A model generated the notes under the pieces. The model was not told where the DNA came from. It was given only the letters and a program-made list of their open reading frames with translations, and did no database searches. The translations under genes and the position numbers were made by a program. 10,049 bases of DNA, from assembly GCA_021107495.1 (NCBI GenBank), contig JAIOSR010000201.1, forward strand, positions 1-10,049, written 5' to 3'. This document shows positions 7,393 to 10,049 of the stretch, piece by piece (the first letter of the stretch is position 1; every line of letters begins with the position of its first letter). This DNA comes from Desulfobacterales bacterium (GTDB taxonomy: Bacteria; Desulfobacterota; DSM-4660; Desulfatiglandales; Desulfatiglandaceae).

Positions 7393-7613
7393 TAGTTGCA
7401 GTGATCTGCACAGATTCCGCATTTGATACAGTCATCTGAAAAAGATATTTCTCTTTCGATATCCCCTATATAGTTTAAGATTATCCTGGACTTGATGGGA
7501 TTAAATGACTTTGCGTAAGCAAATGAACACGCAAGCTGGCAACTGATACATGCCGAGCATTTTTCCGGGTGCGTCTTTATTTCCTTAAAACGAGTTTTCT
7601 TCTTTTCCCCCAT
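7359..7613 (-). CDS. Two-cluster 4Fe-4S ferredoxin paired with AOR 2 (ferredoxin 2)
   Basis: An 84-residue ferredoxin counted from the ATG at 7613. It has two four-cysteine motifs: CSACISCQLAC near residues 18-28 and CIKCGICADHC near 62-72, each expected to hold a [4Fe-4S] cluster. The residue after the last Cys is Asn instead of the usual Pro. The spacer ACSFAYAKSFNPIKS resembles that of ferredoxin 1, so the two are paralogues, each sitting just upstream of an AOR; this one ends 35 bases before AOR 2. The start is uncertain. The ATG at 7613 has GGTGA 5 bases ahead; a GTG at 7622, three codons upstream in frame, has AAGGA only 4 bases ahead. The frame stays open to an ATG at 7706, but that extension shows no ferredoxin-like sequence and probably is leader. 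Likely electron donor or acceptor of AOR 2. Confidence 0.88.
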   Translation of the reverse strand: MGEKKKTRFKEIKTHPEKCSACISCQLACSFAYAKSFNPIKSRIILNYIGDIEREISFSDDCIKCGICADHCNYGAIEAVAWSD

Positions 7614-7756
7614 TTGAATCACCGTTTCCTTTCCATATAAAACATATTTATACCCTGCCTCACTTAGGTTCCGGGGACCGGATTCACAAAGAACAGCAAT
7701 CCCCACATTACAAGTGATTGTTCTAAAAAAGCGGTTTCCTTGGCATCTTCATGTAC

Positions 7757-7798
7757 AAAAAAGGCATTCACCCCTTCCCTCTTTAAGGGAGGGGTAAA
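7757..7798 (-). terminator. Terminator-like hairpin between the DUF169 gene and ferredoxin 2
   Basis: On the minus strand, ACCCCTCCCT pairs with AGGGAAGGGGT around a 5-base loop with one bulged A. Further U-A and U-G pairs extend it to about 13 bp. After TGCC comes a run of six T. This is the best intrinsic terminator in the window. It lies about 110 bases after the DUF169 stop and about 145-155 bases ahead of ferredoxin 2, splitting the transporter/DUF169 genes from the ferredoxin 2/AOR 2 unit or attenuating read-through. No good -35/-10 pair is visible between it and ferredoxin 2, only a TATAAA box at 7647-7652. Confidence 0.6.
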
Positions 7799-7907
7799 TG
7801 ACCTTACAGACAAAAGTTAAGCTGGAAACATCAAAGCCCATCGTCCAAAAGGACAAGCCACTTCAAATCAAATCTTTAAAAGCTGGTATTTCAAAAGAGG
7901 TGAAGAT

Positions 7908-8696
7908 TTACTTTTTCACCCAACTGGGGCCGCCGCCGTCCGCTTTTAAAAGATCAGCTATTGGCGGCTGAATGTCCCAGTCAAGATGCTGCCAGGCAGC
8001 AGGATAGCGACTTCCCCCCGTCTTTCGCAATTTCCAGGCACTGTCCGCAATTTCCTCTAACAGGGCGCCTGGTATGCTGAAGATCAGATCGGTATTGGAG
8101 GGCAGAGCCAATAATTTCCATGCATTCCCCGGAATGGCCAATTTTGGGATATTGTCCTGTATCGGGGCTACCGTAACACGAACGCACGTCCCCTGATTTC
8201 CTACGCTGATGTCAAAATTTCCACCCCTGTTACGTAAATAGGCTCCGTAAAGTACCAGCATCTGCGATGCGTTTCCGAAAATAATGACCGTATCAGGTTC
8301 AACGGGGCACCTCTCGAGAGGGGTCATGAACATAGCCTTATATTCCCCTCGCTCAAAGGAAGGCATCGCGTCAAAGCTTTTCTGGGCAGCTTCTTCATTT
8401 TCAAACTGCCAGCCCACATATCTCTTTGCAGCACCTTCCGGTAGATCCTCTCCAAAAAAGTATCCAGGCACTGCGTAGCAAGAACAATCTTCTGCTTCAG
8501 CCAGGATTGTTCTGCCTATATATCTTGTTTGGGAGATCATTTGGCAAAGGGTGCGAGGCTTTTTCGGTTTCTTGAACTCTTCCCAGCCGTCCAAACTTTT
8601 TAACATCTTGAATGCAACCAGATTACCCTCAGGACATAGAAAATCTTTGTACTGCTTGGCCATGTCCTGATTCCTTTTTAACGCCTTTTCATCCAT
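7908..8696 (-). CDS. DUF169 (COG2043-like) family protein, cysteine-rich
   Basis: A complete 262-residue soluble protein without signal peptide or membrane segment. It resembles the DUF169 family, whose biochemical function is not established. Marks seen are PEGNLVAFKML (22-32), CQMISQTRYIGRTI (51-64), the CxC pair Cys71/Cys73 followed by PGYFFG, CPVEPDTVIIFGNASQM (130-146), and the late block PGNAWKLLALPSNTDLIFSIPG (around 189-210). Cysteines at 21, 51, 71, 73, 130 and 171 are enough to bind a metal or Fe-S cluster, but this is only a suggestion. The start is supported by AAGGAGA 8 bases before the ATG. It follows livF by 45 bp, so it probably belongs to the transporter transcript, and it precedes the ferredoxin 2/AOR 2 pair. 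Family assignment rests on remembered motif pattern, not on a search. Confidence 0.78.
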   Translation of the reverse strand: MDEKALKRNQDMAKQYKDFLCPEGNLVAFKMLKSLDGWEEFKKPKKPRTLCQMISQTRYIGRTILAEAEDCSCYAVPGYFFGEDLPEGAAKRYVGWQFENEEAAQKSFDAMPSFERGEYKAMFMTPLERCPVEPDTVIIFGNASQMLVLYGAYLRNRGGNFDISVGNQGTCVRVTVAPIQDNIPKLAIPGNAWKLLALPSNTDLIFSIPGALLEEIADSAWKLRKTGGSRYPAAWQHLDWDIQPPIADLLKADGGGPSWVKK

Positions 8697-8741
8697 GTTA
8701 TTGTCTCCTTTGAGTTAATCTGTCCATGAAAATTGTAATAG

Positions 8742-9533
8742 TTATGACAGCCACCTTTTTCTGCGCCGGTAATGTTTAACCTCTCGATAACTCTTCCTAT
8801 CACCAAGCGTACTTAATCCAAGATAGAATTCTTTTACGTCTTCATTTTCTTGTAGTTTCTCTGCAGGTCCATCCAGGACAATCCTGCCGTTTTCCATAAT
8901 ATACCCATATTCAGAAATACCCAGTGCAGCTTTTACATTCTGTTCAACGAGTAGTATAGTGAGGTTTTCTTCTGTATTGATCCTTTTGATAATCTCGAAA
9001 ATTTCTTTAACCAAAAGGGGCGCAAGGCCAAGGGACGGTTCATCAAGAAGCATAATCTTGGGGTGGCACATCAGAGCACTACCGATAACCAACATCTGTT
9101 GTTCCCCTCCGGAAAGGTATCCGGCAGTCCGGTCTTTAAGGCGTACCAATTTGGGAAAGTGGTTTTGAACAACAACGAGATCTTTTTTCTGCTCTCCGCG
9201 TCCAACTCCAACTGCGCTCACCTTCAAGTTTTCCTCCACTGTCAGGTGGTCAAAGAGTTTTCTTCCCTCCAAGACCTGGACAATACCCATCCTTACAATC
9301 TGCTCCGGATTCCGCTTGTCTATCCTGACGCCTTCAAATTCAACACTCCCATCAGTCACTTCCCCCAACTCTGTCTTAAGAAGACCTGAGATGGATCTAA
9401 GGACGGTGGTCTTTCCTGCCCCATTGCCGCCCAAAAGCGAAAAGACCTTCCCGATAGGCAACTCCATGGAAAGACCTTTCAAAACCAGTATAACATCATT
9501 GTAAATGACCTCGACATTATTTAACTTAAGCAT
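8742..9533 (-). CDS. livF: LivF-type ATP-binding protein of a branched-chain amino acid/aromatic acid ABC transporter
   Basis: A complete 263-residue ABC ATPase of the HAAT (branched-chain amino acid-type) importer class. Seen in order: Walker A GGNGAGKT (35-42), Q-loop Gln86, LivF-typical VLEGRKLFDHLTVEENL (87-103), signature LSGGEQQML (140-148), Walker B IMLLDEP (160-166), and VEQNVKAAL (196-204), where LivF proteins have Glu-Gln in the region of the usual switch His. It would sit on the inner face of the membrane, energising LivH/LivM-type permeases that are not in this window. It is about 25 residues longer than standard LivF because of a basic tail ending HYRRRKRWLS. No strong ribosome binding site precedes the ATG; GAGAGGGG is about 12 bases away. 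The neighbouring substrate-binding protein gene upstream and the catabolic genes downstream make uptake of an organic acid at least as likely as amino acid uptake. Confidence 0.9.
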   Translation of the reverse strand: MLKLNNVEVIYNDVILVLKGLSMELPIGKVFSLLGGNGAGKTTVLRSISGLLKTELGEVTDGSVEFEGVRIDKRNPEQIVRMGIVQVLEGRKLFDHLTVEENLKVSAVGVGRGEQKKDLVVVQNHFPKLVRLKDRTAGYLSGGEQQMLVIGSALMCHPKIMLLDEPSLGLAPLLVKEIFEIIKRINTEENLTILLVEQNVKAALGISEYGYIMENGRIVLDGPAEKLQENEDVKEFYLGLSTLGDRKSYREVKHYRRRKRWLS

Positions 9534-9659
9534 GCCTTGCCGTTTCCCCTCTCAGGTTTTATTCGAAAATATTCGTCAAACTTTATAAAACGTATTTAGC
9601 TGTATCCATTGATTGAAACGTAGAAATATCAATCCTTTTGGATTTTAGCAGTGTTTCCA

Positions 9660-9691
9660 GGCACTGCCAGACAAAGCGGCCTGGCAGTGCC
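9660..9691. repeat. Strong 11-bp hairpin between the substrate-binding protein and livF genes
   Basis: GGCACTGCCAG (9660-9670) and CTGGCAGTGCC (9681-9691) are perfect inverted repeats around a 10-base loop. No T-run follows on either strand, so it is not a standard intrinsic terminator. A third copy of the core, GCAGTG at about 9648-9653, could pair with the CACTGC of the left arm and so compete with the main hairpin. Hairpins after highly expressed substrate-binding protein genes often stabilise the upstream mRNA and lower expression of downstream genes; that role would fit here (inference). Confidence 0.65.
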
Positions 9692-9775
9692 GGCGTATTT
9701 CATCCATAGAGTGACCGCTAAAAAGAGGCTCTCTTCGGGTTAAACAAAAACCGCAGCAATTGGACTGTGGCTTCT

Positions 9776-10049
9776 TTATTTATACTTTGCCGGTCTCAAA
9801 TCAGGAAGCTCATAATAATCACTAGCGGGTAACAGGTCGCCATTTTTCTGGACCATGTAAATCTTACTGCGCTTAAGCATCGGATAATCAGGACTATAAG
9901 TAAAATCGCAAATTCCAAGGGCATTAAAGTTTTTCGTATTCAATAGTTCGTGCAGAAAATTATCGCCTGTAACGCCTTCCCAACCTTTTTCATCGACAAG
10001 TTTGCCCACGATTTCAGTTATCAGCCACATTTTTGCCCATTTGATCAAA
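9776..10049 (-). CDS. Liv-type ABC transporter substrate-binding protein, C-terminal part (cut by window end)
   Basis: Only the last 90 or so residues are present; the frame is open to the window edge, so the true start lies outside. The sequence has the look of the C-terminal lobe of branched-chain amino acid-type periplasmic binding proteins: a helix ending in a LLNTKNFNALG segment, then ICDFTYSPDYPMLKRSK, a strand IYMVQKNGDLLP, and the closing SDYYELPDLRP. In this family the stretch corresponds to the closing 'tyspddHrg... v.i.qv.dGk..pvs.w' pattern. It would capture the ligand outside the membrane for the permease and the LivF ATPase encoded 242 bp downstream. The ligand cannot be read from this fragment. 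Confidence 0.75.
   Translation of the reverse strand, partial: LIKWAKMWLITEIVGKLVDEKGWEGVTGDNFLHELLNTKNFNALGICDFTYSPDYPMLKRSKIYMVQKNGDLLPASDYYELPDLRPAKYK

Noticed and set aside
7614..7706. Longer version of ferredoxin 2 starting at the ATG at 7706
   Set aside because: The extra 31 residues have no ferredoxin-like sequence, and starts at 7613 or 7622 have ribosome-binding-like bases ahead of them.
9720..9740. AAGAG/CTCTT mini-hairpin followed by T residues just after the binding-protein gene
   Set aside because: A 5-bp, AU-rich stem with a 3-base loop and a very short T-run is too weak to call a terminator.
1..10049. CRISPR array, insertion sequence or phage attachment site
   Set aside because: No regularly spaced repeats, transposase-like sequence or long terminal inverted repeats were seen on either strand.

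Overview
All eight recognisable genes lie on the minus strand, so the window reads from right to left. Tungsten-type aldehyde:ferredoxin oxidoreductases (AOR), small two-cluster ferredoxins, a divergent acyl-CoA synthetase and a branched-chain-type ABC transporter point to a strictly anaerobic bacterium. The best guess is a Desulfobacterota (deltaproteobacterial) sulfate reducer or syntroph that degrades fatty or aromatic acids. This rests on gene content only; no taxonomic marker is present.

Layout in transcription order. (1) 10049-8742: the C-terminal end of a Liv-type substrate-binding protein, a 242-bp spacer with a strong 11-bp hairpin, then the LivF-type ATPase. (2) 8696-7908: a cysteine-rich DUF169 protein only 45 bp after livF, followed by a terminator-like hairpin. 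(3) 7613-5389: ferredoxin 2 and AOR 2, the first ferredoxin/AOR pair. (4) 5388-4942: 447 bp without a convincing gene, holding a terminator-like hairpin and a palindrome with direct repeats. (5) 4941-3421: the acyl-CoA synthetase. (6) 3239-1071: ferredoxin 1 and AOR 1, the second pair, 3 bp apart. (7) 894-1: an FMN protein of the nitronate monooxygenase/FabK family, clearly richer in GC than its neighbours.

A working model (inference): the transporter imports an organic acid or related compound. The AOR/ferredoxin pairs exchange electrons with the ferredoxin pool while interconverting an aldehyde and an acid, and the CoA synthetase links the acid to acyl-CoA. The window is unusual because three of its enzymes carry changes at diagnostic positions. 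AOR 2 has Asp in place of a cluster Cys and Asn in place of a usual active-site Glu. The acyl-CoA synthetase has a rewritten A3 loop and lacks the A10 lysine. The FMN protein lacks the family's active-site His. Together these suggest a pathway built from specialised family members rather than the textbook activities.
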